A stretch of 47,983 nt of DNA from the IMG/VR virus record IMGVR_UViG_3300044981_000145, positions 1-47,983 of that record; one strand, 5' to 3'. The notes beneath the pieces are model-generated. The model searched no databases and was not told the origin of the DNA. It saw nothing but the letters and a program-made list of their open reading frames with translations. Position numbers and translations under genes: made by a program. Source of the stretch: a virus. The first letter of the stretch is position 1, and every line of letters begins with the position of its first letter. This document shows positions 6,677 to 13,157 of this stretch, in pieces.

Positions 6677-6774
6677 CCTTATCGCTTGGCTCTGTCATAC
6701 GAGTCACTGGAGTATCTCGCGAGTTCTCACCAGTTGGCACTGTATCTCCTCGATTCCAGAGCCAAGCGATAAGG
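6677..6774 (-). promoter_or_regulatory. Long-stem leader RNA in front of the zinc-finger gene
   Basis: Perfect 18-bp inverted repeat (6677-6694 with 6757-6774; arm CCTTATCGCTTGGCTCTG) enclosing 62 bases. On the minus-strand RNA the 3' arm runs straight into the Shine-Dalgarno AAGGAGG, so the 5' arm masks part of it. The interior can form ACTGG/CCAGT and CAGT/ACTG stems. Candidate translational switch or structured ncRNA. Confidence 0.6.
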
Positions 6775-6776
6775 AA

Positions 6777-6802
6777 GCAGGCTTGACGCTACTCAAGCCT
6801 GC
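6777..6802 (-). terminator. Stem-loop after the 6863-7363 gene
   Basis: Perfect 10-bp stem GCAGGCTTGA/TCAAGCCTGC with 6-base loop, located 60 bases past the stop codon. It lacks a U-tract (TTCCTTAT follows on the minus strand), so it may be an attenuator or RNA-protecting hairpin rather than a strong terminator. Confidence 0.45.
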
Positions 6803-6862
6803 ATGTCGACAGGAGTGACGACGCTGCTATGAAGCGCCGATAGCGTTTTTGTTGCTCGACAA

Positions 6863-7363
6863 TTACACGGTCGCAGCAGCCTGCTGTTGAATGAGCGCAA
6901 GCGCAGCGCGGAGTTGATCGGGCGTCACAACGATACCACCCTTGGCGAGGTCCTTGATGGCTCGCTCTTCAGGCGACATCTTAGCGCGCTCAACCTTCTG
7001 AGCTACCGCAAAGCTGACGTCGATGATGCCTTCCTGAGGCTCATAGTTGTCGCTTTGAAGCAGTTCATTGGCCGCGTTGTCTTGTCGAAGCGAAGCTGCG
7101 TAGTTGAACACACCGAGGAAAACCTCGATGTTTTCGAACTCACCAACGCCAGTTCCGCCCGCGAGCGTTACGGCTTCGTCGACGCTCTCAGCCGCCTTGT
7201 AGCCAAACGTGCCGATCGCAACCTGCTCCGGCAATGGCTCCTTAGCGTCTGTCGCGTCCTTGACCATCTTGTTGAACGCGGTTTCTGACGTAATGTAGGA
7301 CTTCTTAGCGCCAGCCGCGTCGGTCTCCGAGTAACAGACCTTTGTCTTTTGATACTGTTTCAT
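6863..7363 (-). CDS. Hypothetical protein, probably abundant early product
   Basis: 166 residues, ATG preceded by AAAGGAGCTAT. Ala/Glu-rich, soluble, two-part: an alpha/beta N-terminal half (QKTKVCYSETD...) and a helical C-terminus ending GIVVTPDQLRAALALIQQQAAATV. No family recognised. It has its own promoter (7486-7514), a long leader of about 115 bases holding a palindrome copy, and hairpin 6777-6802 after it, so it is likely a separately controlled, well-expressed gene. Confidence 0.7.
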   Translation of the reverse strand: MKQYQKTKVCYSETDAAGAKKSYITSETAFNKMVKDATDAKEPLPEQVAIGTFGYKAAESVDEAVTLAGGTGVGEFENIEVFLGVFNYAASLRQDNAANELLQSDNYEPQEGIIDVSFAVAQKVERAKMSPEERAIKDLAKGGIVVTPDQLRAALALIQQQAAATV

Positions 7364-7421
7364 TGATAGCTCCTTTCAATGAGCTTTGGGGTAAATCCCT
7401 GTCGCCTCGTTAGCTCACTAC

Positions 7422-7438
7422 CGTTAATTTCGTTAACA
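7422..7438. repeat. Dispersed palindrome copy 3
   Basis: CGTTAATTTCGTTAACA, in the leader between promoter 7486-7514 and the 6863-7363 gene. A bound protein here could block elongation or, on RNA, form a hairpin. Confidence 0.5.
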
Positions 7439-7485
7439 GTAACGACGCTAGGATTGTGAGGCTAACAGAGGCTTTTACTACGCAG

Positions 7486-7514
7486 AGCGTAGCAAAACTC
7501 GTTATGCTTGTCAA
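7486..7514 (-). promoter_or_regulatory. Sigma70-type promoter
   Basis: Minus strand TTGACA, 17-base spacer, TACGCT; drives 6863-7363 and probably genes beyond. Confidence 0.65.
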
Positions 7515-7567
7515 GCCGCAAAGTCTTTGCTTACAACGACTTAGCTAAAGCGAACACAAAGCGAAGC

Positions 7568-7663
7568 TTAGGTTGTAAACAACAGACAGAACAAAATAAT
7601 CGTTAGTGTTAGCAGAGCAAAGAAAAGCTGTCTTAGAAGCGAAATACGAAGATTACGAATCAT
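7568..7663 (-). CDS. 31-residue membrane peptide
   Basis: ATG at 7663 overlaps the end of the previous small gene and has GAGGGAAG upstream. A short basic start (MIRNLRISLLRQ) is followed by one hydrophobic span of about 18 residues (LFFALLTLTIILFCLLF). Positive-inside rule places the N-terminus in the cytoplasm. Could be a small holin-like or membrane-modifying peptide; no family can be assigned at this length. Confidence 0.55.
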   Translation of the reverse strand: MIRNLRISLLRQLFFALLTLTIILFCLLFTT

Positions 7664-7739
7664 AGTCACTTCCCTCGATGATGTCAAGGATTCGACACAA
7701 AGCTATAAAGACATACACGACGACAAGGAGTAGAGTCAT
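7653..7739 (-). CDS. 28-residue membrane peptide
   Basis: ATG at 7739 sits in TAATG with the previous stop and has AAGGAG in good position. Residues 2-16 (TLLLVVVYVFIALCR) form a hydrophobic span at the very N-terminus, followed by an acidic tail (DIIEGSDYDS). Translationally coupled to both neighbours. Opposite charge layout to the 31-residue peptide that follows, so the two could form a pair in the membrane. Confidence 0.55.
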   Translation of the reverse strand: MTLLLVVVYVFIALCRILDIIEGSDYDS

Positions 7740-8044
7740 TAACGACTCCTTATCCAATCGCACCATTCGCCGTAGGCGACTTGTACGATTGTTGGTGTTT
7801 CGACAGCGATCTCGCTGCGAACATACCACGGCTGAAGGCTCGAAGCGTCGAGTGCAAATACGAGCGCGGCAGCTTCGCTTGAAGCGTCTTTGATAGAGAC
7901 CATACACTCAAAAGCGCCGCTTACGACGTGCCAGTGACTAGCTCGCTTGTCGTAGTGTAGCGCGACGACAGGAACGTCGGGTATAACAACGCCGACTCGC
8001 CGTAAGGCGTCAAGCAACGCTTTGTCGTTGTCGAGGGAGCTCAT
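7739..8044 (-). CDS. Hypothetical protein
   Basis: 101 residues; ATG overlaps the stop of the zinc-ribbon gene (ATGA) with only a weak ribosome site, so it relies on coupling. Sequence alternates short strands and Ala-rich helices (ASSEAAALVFALDASSL); ends in WCDWIRSR. No motif recognised. Confidence 0.6.
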   Translation of the reverse strand: MSSLDNDKALLDALRRVGVVIPDVPVVALHYDKRASHWHVVSGAFECMVSIKDASSEAAALVFALDASSLQPWYVRSEIAVETPTIVQVAYGEWCDWIRSR

Positions 8045-8580
8045 TTTTGTTCCGCGAGCTTCTTTCGAAGCTCTTCACGATGTAGTGTCATAAAGTCTTG
8101 AAGCGTTCCGGGATTTGAATATTTGTCTGGGTGTGACTTGTGAGCAAATACAGCATCAGCCCATCCGTGTCGAAGCAGGCCGTCGATCTGTGTTTCGAGG
8201 GCTTGCTTCTGCTCCTCGCTCAAAGGTATTGGACCAGCGACAGTCTCCATCGCTTGTATAAGCTTTACTTCGCGAGGAGAAAGAGTATCGCCGCTTTGCT
8301 TTGCCGCAGCAAGCGCGCGTGCTTTCATCGCAGCGAGTCTTGGTCCTATCGGAGGAGCATCGCAAAACTCGCGCTCCTCTTCGACGAAGAGTTGACCGCA
8401 TCCTTGACAGCGTAACTGCGTAGCGACGTATTTCTGTGAGCCGTCGCGGAATGTATGGTATCTATCCATACGAGCGTAGATTCGTGTCGAGCCGCATCTG
8501 ATACAATGTCGAACAGTAGCTCGTCGACCGCATTGACATTCGTCACCGAGTACGCCAATGACTTCCTTCGCTATAGGCAT
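8041..8580 (-). CDS. Zinc-ribbon protein
   Basis: 179 residues, ATG after GGGAGA, first gene after promoter 8607-8635. Two zinc sites can be seen: C-x-C with HCIRC (residues about 15-29) and LRCQGCGQLF (about 57-66) with later Cys/His (EFCD). The middle is a basic helix (RLAAMKARALAAAKQ), the end a helical segment with 'HKSHPDKYSNPGTLQDFM'. Probable nucleic-acid binding or transcription-related protein; function unknown. Confidence 0.65.
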   Translation of the reverse strand: MPIAKEVIGVLGDECQCGRRATVRHCIRCGSTRIYARMDRYHTFRDGSQKYVATQLRCQGCGQLFVEEEREFCDAPPIGPRLAAMKARALAAAKQSGDTLSPREVKLIQAMETVAGPIPLSEEQKQALETQIDGLLRHGWADAVFAHKSHPDKYSNPGTLQDFMTLHREELRKKLAEQK

Positions 8581-8606
8581 CGCTTAGTCTCCCGACTACT
8601 TAGCCT

Positions 8607-8635
8607 AGCGTAAACCCTTTGCGCGCGTTTGTCAA
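8607..8635 (-). promoter_or_regulatory. Sigma70-type promoter
   Basis: Minus strand TTGACA, 17-base spacer, TACGCT, 27 bases upstream of the 8041-8580 start. Same hexamers and spacing as the promoter at 7486-7514. Confidence 0.65.
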
Positions 8636-8680
8636 GTCCTTTATGTGTTTTGTTATCAAAGACTTGTAAAAACTACACAA

Positions 8681-8791
8681 CTACTCGCCTTGACTCGGCG
8701 TCTCTACGTCGTATGAGAAGCCGAATAGCCATTCGAATAGATAGTCAAAGAAACTGTCGAACGTAAAGTCGGTGTCATAACGCAAGATCAT
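8681..8791 (-). CDS. 36-residue ORF, aromatic-rich
   Basis: ATG at 8791 to TAG at 8681 encodes an unusually Phe/Tyr/Trp-rich acidic peptide (TFDSFFDYLFEWLFGFSYDV). The ribosome site GAGGTCAAGGCG is weak. The same frame stays protein-like upstream of the ATG but is crossed by TGA and TAG codons within the structured element 8812-8898. Either a small real gene or the remnant of a longer one. Confidence 0.35.
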   Translation of the reverse strand: MILRYDTDFTFDSFFDYLFEWLFGFSYDVETPSQGE

Positions 8792-8811
8792 CGCCTTGAC
8801 CTCAGCACAGA

Positions 8812-8898
8812 ACTCTCACCCCATCTTGCGACGCTGCGCGTTCTGAGCGAGCTACGCCGCTTCGCCAGAGCTCTAGAACGTTGCTATGGAGTGAGAGT
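8812..8898 (-). ncRNA. Structured RNA element with 13-bp closing stem
   Basis: Arms 8812-8824 and 8886-8898 pair on the minus-strand RNA over 13 bp with a single G-U (ACTCTCACTCCAT with ATGGGGTGAGAGT). The 61-base interior holds CGTTCT/AGAACG and GAGC/GCTC helices. A further perfect hairpin ACTAGGC-TGAT-GCCTAGT (8899-8916) overlaps the stop codon of the gene before it. No known family recognised. Confidence 0.5.
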
Positions 8899-8911
8899 AC
8901 TAGGCTGATGC

Positions 8912-9127
8912 CTAGTCTCGGAGTTTTGCGGACTTCTCTACAATCTTTCCAGAAGGTAGACGCCATCTTAGCGTGAATGGTCCGCGTGAATAGTGAACGT
9001 CCGACCCCGTTATGTGCTCAAGACAGCACGACTGTATAACGATGTCGAACTTCTTGTAGATACTGTCTGTCGGTGAGACTGCGTTCTTCGGGACTACAAG
9101 CTTCCACGGAGGAAGTTTTCGTCGCAT
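8912..9127 (-). CDS. Hypothetical small protein
   Basis: 71 residues; ATG follows AGGAGA just after the upstream stop. Basic start (MRRKLPPWKLVVPKN) and a strand-rich C-terminal half (GPFTLRWRLPSGKIVEKSAKLRD) suggest a small beta fold such as an SH3- or KOW-like module. No family recognised. Confidence 0.6.
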   Translation of the reverse strand: MRRKLPPWKLVVPKNAVSPTDSIYKKFDIVIQSCCLEHITGSDVHYSRGPFTLRWRLPSGKIVEKSAKLRD

Positions 9128-9129
9128 AA

Positions 9130-9429
9130 TTATTCTCCTAACTCTGCGAGCAATTCCTTGATACGCATCTGCGCCGCGACGCGATATGCCTTGCAGTCAT
9201 CCTCAGAGCGTTCACACTCAGCGCAAACGTCATGCAGCGCACGTCCATGCGCGCATGAGCGAGAGCCGTACTGCGACGAGACTAACTCGTCGATACAGCG
9301 ACCGACGTGACGCTCATAGACCAATCGTGGACTACGCGATAGCGCGTCGTAAAGACGCATTTCGGCACGTACTACGCTTAGAGCCAAACGTTGAATCGGC
9401 GTGCGCTTGTTAGCGTTGTTCGAAGACAT
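9130..9429 (-). CDS. Small Cys/His protein, paralogue of the 9655-10032 product
   Basis: 99 residues from ATG 9429, which has AGGAGGTCGCT upstream; an earlier ATG at 9468 lacks a ribosome site. 'RLYDALSRSPRLVYERHVGRCIDELV' parallels 'RIYNFVTQYRKEYFEDHSLDWCLDEIV' of the neighbour (shared Y, E-x-H, C-hydrophobic-DE-hydrophobic-V). It also has CAHG and CAEC suggesting zinc binding. A hairpin ACGACG-TTTAAG-CGTCGT (9445-9462) stands just before the ribosome site, as in the paralogue. Confidence 0.65.
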   Translation of the reverse strand: MSSNNANKRTPIQRLALSVVRAEMRLYDALSRSPRLVYERHVGRCIDELVSSQYGSRSCAHGRALHDVCAECERSEDDCKAYRVAAQMRIKELLAELGE

Positions 9430-9484
9430 AGCGACCTCCTCTCTACGACGCTTAAACGTCGTTGACAAGACGCCTTAACTGCGC

Positions 9485-9614
9485 GTAACAATTGATGGGA
9501 TACACACTTGGCAACAGCGCTGACGTGACTTTTCTTGTGTAATAAAAATAATATATATCAGAAGAGAAGTTACCTCAGCGACCTATCGCTGTTGCGCATC
9601 CCGCAAATTGTTAC
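9485..9614. repeat. Inverted repeat around AT-rich centre (candidate origin)
   Basis: Left arm has GTAACAATT (9485-9493), GGGAT (9497-9501) and GGCAACAGCG (9510-9519); right arm has the complements CGCTGTTGC (9587-9595), ATCCC (9598-9602) and AATTGTTAC (9606-9614), in mirror order with similar spacing. The centre (9520-9586) contains the AT-rich run AATAAAAATAATATATATCA. The layout fits iterated initiator sites flanking an unwinding element, or paired operators. It fills the gap between two paralogous small genes. Confidence 0.5.
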
Positions 9615-9654
9615 ACGCATCGCGCCATCTGCGCGACGTGTGTCGCGCTTTCGC

Positions 9655-10032
9655 TTAAGACGGCTTCGCTTTCGACGCATCGGCTTGAGCAGCCGCGCGT
9701 TGTTCTGCGAGCATCTTCAGCAATAGGTCCTTGGCGTCCTTAGCGCTCAAGTTAAACTCCTTGAGCAAAGAGCCTGCCGCCTTTTCCTTCGCACGCTCGC
9801 GTGCTGTCTTGACTTGGCGAGTAATCTCCGCGCAGCCGCGCGTTACTATCTCGTCAAGGCACCAGTCCAGCGAGTGGTCTTCGAAGTATTCCTTTCGATA
9901 CTGCGTGACGAAGTTGTAGATACGACTCGCCGCGACAGTAAGATCAGGAACCTGTACGACCTTGCCTTCGTTCGTCGCAACACCAGACGTACTAGGCGTC
10001 GTGCTCGGCACTACTTGACCATTAGATGACAT
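9655..10032 (-). CDS. Hypothetical protein, paralogue of the 9130-9429 product
   Basis: 125 residues; ATG 10032 chosen because GAGAGGAG lies 7 bases upstream (longer reading lacks one). N-terminal 40 residues are Ser/Thr/Val-rich, then the shared core with E-x-H and C-LDEIV, then a long charged helix (ARERAKEKAAGSLLKEFNL, KDLLLKMLAEQRAAAQ) likely to oligomerise as a coiled coil. A hairpin GACGTG-TTTCA-CACGTC (10048-10064) precedes the ribosome site. The 10065-10288 gap holds no gene I can support. Confidence 0.65.
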   Translation of the reverse strand: MSSNGQVVPSTTPSTSGVATNEGKVVQVPDLTVAASRIYNFVTQYRKEYFEDHSLDWCLDEIVTRGCAEITRQVKTARERAKEKAAGSLLKEFNLSAKDAKDLLLKMLAEQRAAAQADASKAKPS

Positions 10033-10277
10033 AGCGTTTCTCCTCTCGACGTGTGAAACACGTCTCGCGGATAGCGCGATGCTTAGTGTCGCAGTAGCCG
10101 TCGTGCACCGAGTCATCACTTCGCTCGCGTAGCGCACAACGTACCACTACTGCTCACATATAGTGTTCGCCTGTAACGTCGGTGTAACGCGACCCGCCGG
10201 GGCTCAAAACGAGGAAGTGGACGAGAGTGAGTCTTGGAACCGCGAAAAATTTTTTCGTCTTTTACGCACTTCGCTTC

Positions 10278-10294
10278 TATTAACTTTGTTAATA
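10278..10294. repeat. Dispersed palindrome copy 4 (perfect)
   Basis: TATTAACTTTGTTAATA, a perfect 7-3-7 inverted repeat containing the stop codon of the HNH gene. Confidence 0.6.
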
Positions 10295-10756
10295 GTTGTC
10301 TCCCGGTTTGTTCTTTGGATTCACAGTAATGACAATCGGATTGTATTCCGTCGCCGGCGTACCGTCTTCGTGAGTGACGCCTTTTGGAGTAATTTTCTCT
10401 CTTGCGATTTTTCTTTTCTCGTCACTAATTCTTTTCTTCCAAGACCTTTCTTGAAGCTTTCGATTTACTTCGTTACATATCTTTTCAAGTGAGTGTAGGT
10501 ATGGTATATGATCACCGTTCTCGTAAGTCTTCAAGCGATGACATTTTACGCAAAGGAGTTGAAATCTATCTAAGTCAATTCCTTGAATGATATCCTTCAG
10601 TATTTGATATTGGCTTCTAGTTTGCCTGTCGATTTTGCCGTCTCCGTTTACGTGGTCGATATCAAGAAGTAAAGGATTGCATTCAGGACAGCGCGCGCAC
10701 TTCGCTCCGAGTCTCCAGATAGCCGCGAGTCTTAGTTTGTTTAGTTGAGTAAACAT
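10289..10756 (-). CDS. HNH-type endonuclease
   Basis: 155 residues from ATG 10756; an upstream ATG (10792) lies within the promoter. 'CARCPECNPLLLDIDHVNGDG' gives a zinc C-x2-C pair and the DxDH start of the HNH active site, and 'LLCVKCHRLKT' gives the second C-x2-C with the closing His. These enzymes nick or cut DNA with a beta-beta-alpha-metal fold. It is the first gene of the leftward block and is freestanding, as homing HNH enzymes often are. The -10 box ends 7 bases before the ATG, so the message is probably leaderless. Confidence 0.8.
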   Translation of the reverse strand: MFTQLNKLRLAAIWRLGAKCARCPECNPLLLDIDHVNGDGKIDRQTRSQYQILKDIIQGIDLDRFQLLCVKCHRLKTYENGDHIPYLHSLEKICNEVNRKLQERSWKKRISDEKRKIAREKITPKGVTHEDGTPATEYNPIVITVNPKNKPGDNY

Positions 10757-10763
10757 GCTCAGG

Positions 10764-10792
10764 AATATAGCACAAAAAGTGATTCTTGTCAA
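10764..10792 (-). promoter_or_regulatory. Strong sigma70-type promoter, leftward
   Basis: Minus strand TTGACA, 17-base spacer, TATATT, the best promoter match in the window, facing the whole minus-strand block. Confidence 0.75.
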
Positions 10793-10855
10793 ATCGAAAA
10801 TCGCTGTAAACTATTGTAGGCAAAGGTTTTATTTTTGTTAATAAGTAGGGCTGAT

Positions 10856-10884
10856 TTGACATTGTCATACATCTATGCTACGAT
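10856..10884 (+). promoter_or_regulatory. Sigma70-type promoter, rightward, with overlapping palindrome
   Basis: TTGACA, 17-base spacer, TACGAT. The -35 lies in a small palindrome TGACA-T-TGTCA (10857-10867), a possible operator. Only 63 bases separate its -35 from that of the leftward promoter, so one regulator could control both blocks. Confidence 0.7.
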
Positions 10885-10911
10885 GTAGCTAGGCTGTACC
10901 AGAGGTGTATC

Positions 10912-11157
10912 GTGGCTTCAAGTCTCGCTCCTTTGCCGGTTGAAAAGAAATGCGTCGTTTGCGGTCTTGGCTCTCACCGCGCTGATTGGGCCGCGGTTGC
11001 GAACCCAGTTTGTGACGCCCACTCAAGCGACGAAGTCCAGGCCGCGTTAGCGAAGCTACAGCCCTCACCCGCCCCCGCGCCGTCGACTCAGACAGCACGT
11101 CCCAGCGCCCCAGCACCCATCGTTAACACTTCGAGCTTGAAAGGAAAGGTTCAGTAA
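10912..11157 (+). CDS. Small Cys protein with Pro/Ala-rich tail
   Basis: 81 residues from GTG 10912, ribosome site GAGGTG 4 bases upstream. N-terminal CVVCGLG and a later C-D-A-H suggest one zinc site (residues about 15-38). The C-terminal 35 residues are Pro/Ala/Ser-rich and probably disordered. First gene of the rightward block, 28 bases after the promoter -10. Function unknown. Confidence 0.65.
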   Translation: MASSLAPLPVEKKCVVCGLGSHRADWAAVANPVCDAHSSDEVQAALAKLQPSPAPAPSTQTARPSAPAPIVNTSSLKGKVQ

Positions 11158-11158
11158 A

Positions 11159-11443
11159 ATGCCACAAACAGTTAATCAACCGCTTTCGATGAACGTACTC
11201 CCTGCTGCCGTTGTACCGTTGGTCGTGACTACAATCGTACTGCCCAACGCGCAGGTAGGCGTTCCCTACTCTCAGCATCTTGCCGCGACTGGAGGGACTG
11301 CTCCCTATACTTGGTCTATTACAGCAGGCTCCCTTCCGCCCGGCTTGTCAATGGACTCTACCGGCCTGATCTCCGGCACTCCAACAACTCCTACCGCAGC
11401 TCCAGCTACTTTCACAGCCTCCGTCACGGATTCGGGTGCGTAA
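11159..11443 (+). CDS. Ig-like (He_PIG) domain protein
   Basis: 94 residues. From residue 27 the sequence 'LPNAQVGVPYSQHLAATG' followed by 'PYTWSITAGSLPPGLSMD' and 'GLISGTPTTP' is the He_PIG Ig-like signature common in bacterial surface and phage proteins. No signal peptide. A single beta-sandwich of this kind on a phage usually decorates the virion and aids weak surface binding. It precedes the larger FN3/DUF3494 protein. Confidence 0.8.
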   Translation: MPQTVNQPLSMNVLPAAVVPLVVTTIVLPNAQVGVPYSQHLAATGGTAPYTWSITAGSLPPGLSMDSTGLISGTPTTPTAAPATFTASVTDSGA

Positions 11444-11497
11444 ATGCCGCAGACAGCGGCGCGCATTTTTAGTTTGAATGTTCTAGAGAGGAAAGCT

Positions 11498-12682
11498 ATG
11501 TCGCAAGTAACACTTGATTGGAATCCAAACCCAGAGGCGAACGTTTCGTATGACGTTTTTAGGGGAGCTTCTTCGAACGCCGAGGGACCGCTTCCCTTGG
11601 CAGCTTCGCTTGTATTCGCTCCGGGGGTAAAGCCCTCGTACACCGACCCGACTGTCCTGCCCGGTTCTCGGTATTTCTACAGAGTTGCCGCGTTTGTAAG
11701 CGGTCTCGAGAGTCCGTTCTCCAACGAGGTCGAGACAGTTTTTGTTCCCTTCCCGCCCGGCGCGCCGAGTATCTCGCTTGGTCGGGCTTCGGGCTTCGGA
11801 GTCTTGGCGGCCACAACCATTACCAACACCGGAGCCTCAGAAGTTCGGGGCGACATCGGCGTTGCTCCCGGCACTTCTATCGTTGGCTTCGACACTCCCG
11901 GTGGTCCCGGCTTCTACACCGGTTCTGAGCACATCGACGACTTCATCGCGATTGCGGCTCAGGCTGACGCGCTTGCGGCGTTCAATGTAGGCATGGCGTC
12001 AAAGAACCCAGACGGCTCCGTGACAAACCTAGGAACGGCCGTTAACATCGGCGGCACGACACTCAAGCCTGGTGTCTATGTCGCTCCCGACTCTCTTGGT
12101 ATTACCGGTAATGTCGTTCTAGACGCCGGTGGAAACGCCGACGCGGTTTGGATCTTTCAGGTCGGAACTGCGCTCACGATGGCTGGTGCTGTTATCCTTC
12201 GCGGTGGAGCTCAAGCAGCGAATGTTTATTGGTTCGTTGGAAGCTCTGCTACGATCGGAACCGGCTCTGTCTTTAGCGGTATCTTGATCGTAAAAACCTC
12301 GATTACGCTCGTTACCGGAGCAAGCGTCGACGGTCAGCTCATCGCCCTAAACGGCGCGATTACGATGGATACCAACGGCGTCGCGATGTTCATCCCGATT
12401 ATACTCATCATCAACGGTCGAGGGAAAACAGTAGCCCTCGGGAGTGTTTTCTTCGATTGCTTGACGGGGACGTATCAGGAAGCCATTGTTGGTGGCGTCA
12501 CGTTAGGCAGCGTTGTGGCATACAACCCCGTCATTGGTGGACTCACTCAAGACGGCTCTGTGACATGGCAGACGCTCGACCCGCCAATCGGCTCGCCGTT
12601 GCAACTGCCTCCGTCGCAGCCCGTGGCGGCTCCGGTTGCGCCGAGTGCTCCGACAGGGCTTGTAATCGTTTCGGAGACGTAA
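11498..12682 (+). CDS. FN3 plus ice-binding-like (DUF3494) protein
   Basis: 394 residues; ATG 11498 has AGAGGAAAGCT upstream (earlier ATG 11444 lacks a site). Residues 1-95 form a fibronectin-III-like domain (VTLDWNPNPEANVSYDVFRG ... PFSNEV). Residues about 105-305 match DUF3494: 'GVLAATTITNTGASEVRGDI', 'LKPGVYVAPDSLGITGNVVL', 'AVWIFQVGTALTMA', 'NVYWFVGSSATIGTGSVFSG', 'LVTGASVDGQLIALNGAITM'. DUF3494 is a beta-solenoid known from microbial ice-binding proteins and adhesins. The C-terminal 80 residues look like a separate beta domain with a Pro-rich tail. No signal peptide, so a virion decoration is more likely than secretion. Confidence 0.85.
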   Translation: MSQVTLDWNPNPEANVSYDVFRGASSNAEGPLPLAASLVFAPGVKPSYTDPTVLPGSRYFYRVAAFVSGLESPFSNEVETVFVPFPPGAPSISLGRASGFGVLAATTITNTGASEVRGDIGVAPGTSIVGFDTPGGPGFYTGSEHIDDFIAIAAQADALAAFNVGMASKNPDGSVTNLGTAVNIGGTTLKPGVYVAPDSLGITGNVVLDAGGNADAVWIFQVGTALTMAGAVILRGGAQAANVYWFVGSSATIGTGSVFSGILIVKTSITLVTGASVDGQLIALNGAITMDTNGVAMFIPIILIINGRGKTVALGSVFFDCLTGTYQEAIVGGVTLGSVVAYNPVIGGLTQDGSVTWQTLDPPIGSPLQLPPSQPVAAPVAPSAPTGLVIVSET

Positions 12683-13156
12683 GTGCCCTTTACACTCAAA
12701 ATACCGAACATCAAGATACCCCAGATAGCCCGCTGGAGGATCGCTGGTGTTTCTGACAAGATGATTGCCACCGAGCTTCACATGACGGTCTCCGGTCTTG
12801 CTCGTATTCTCGCGACTCAGGAATACCAAGACTACGAAGCCGCTTTGATGAACGGCCATCTTACGGCGATGGACGATGCGCTCAAGGGCAAAGTAAACCT
12901 CATACACGAAGAGCTTCGGGGAGCCGTACCCGCAGCCGTTAGATTCCTGGTGGACGCCGTGACCCAACGCCGAGACATGCGTACTGCATTCGCTGCTGCG
13001 AAGGAAATCCTCGACCGTGACCCCGACCGGACGCTACCCGCGTGTGCTGAGCAGGAAGCTGTCGCTCCTGGCGTTCCTGCCTCGGTGCTCGACGCCGCAG
13101 CTGAGGCAGGCAACGACATTGCTTCTAGCTACGTCGACAAGGCGAAGGTGAACTGA
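12683..13156 (+). CDS. Small terminase subunit (candidate)
   Basis: 157 residues from GTG in TAAGTG. N-terminal helix-turn-helix-like segment 'ARWRIAGVSDKMIATELHMT' then 'VSGLARIL', followed by a long helical region (VRFLVDAVTQRRDMRTAFAAAKEIL) suited to ring formation. Small terminases recognise the packaging site and recruit the large subunit; it lies 300 bases before that gene. Assigned by fold impression and position. Confidence 0.6.
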   Translation: MPFTLKIPNIKIPQIARWRIAGVSDKMIATELHMTVSGLARILATQEYQDYEAALMNGHLTAMDDALKGKVNLIHEELRGAVPAAVRFLVDAVTQRRDMRTAFAAAKEILDRDPDRTLPACAEQEAVAPGVPASVLDAAAEAGNDIASSYVDKAKVN

Positions 13157-13157
13157 C

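Noticed and set aside
6688-6764. Possible plus-strand tRNA: 7-bp GGCTCTG/CAGAGCC acceptor, 76 bases apart, with ATAC/GTAT as D stem
   Set aside because: No T-loop sequence and no proper anticodon arm; the pairing extends to 18 bp, beyond an acceptor stem.
8790-8890. Protein-like reading through in-frame TAG, TAG and TGA codons upstream of the 36-residue ORF (LAQNAQRRKMG then EFCAEVKAM)
   Set aside because: The stops fall within a well-paired RNA element and no suppressor tRNA with a matching anticodon is present, so recoding is not supported; a decayed gene remains possible.
10225-10270. CGAAAAAATTTTTCG palindrome as a terminator
   Set aside because: AT-only core without a GC stem; unlikely to end transcription on either strand.
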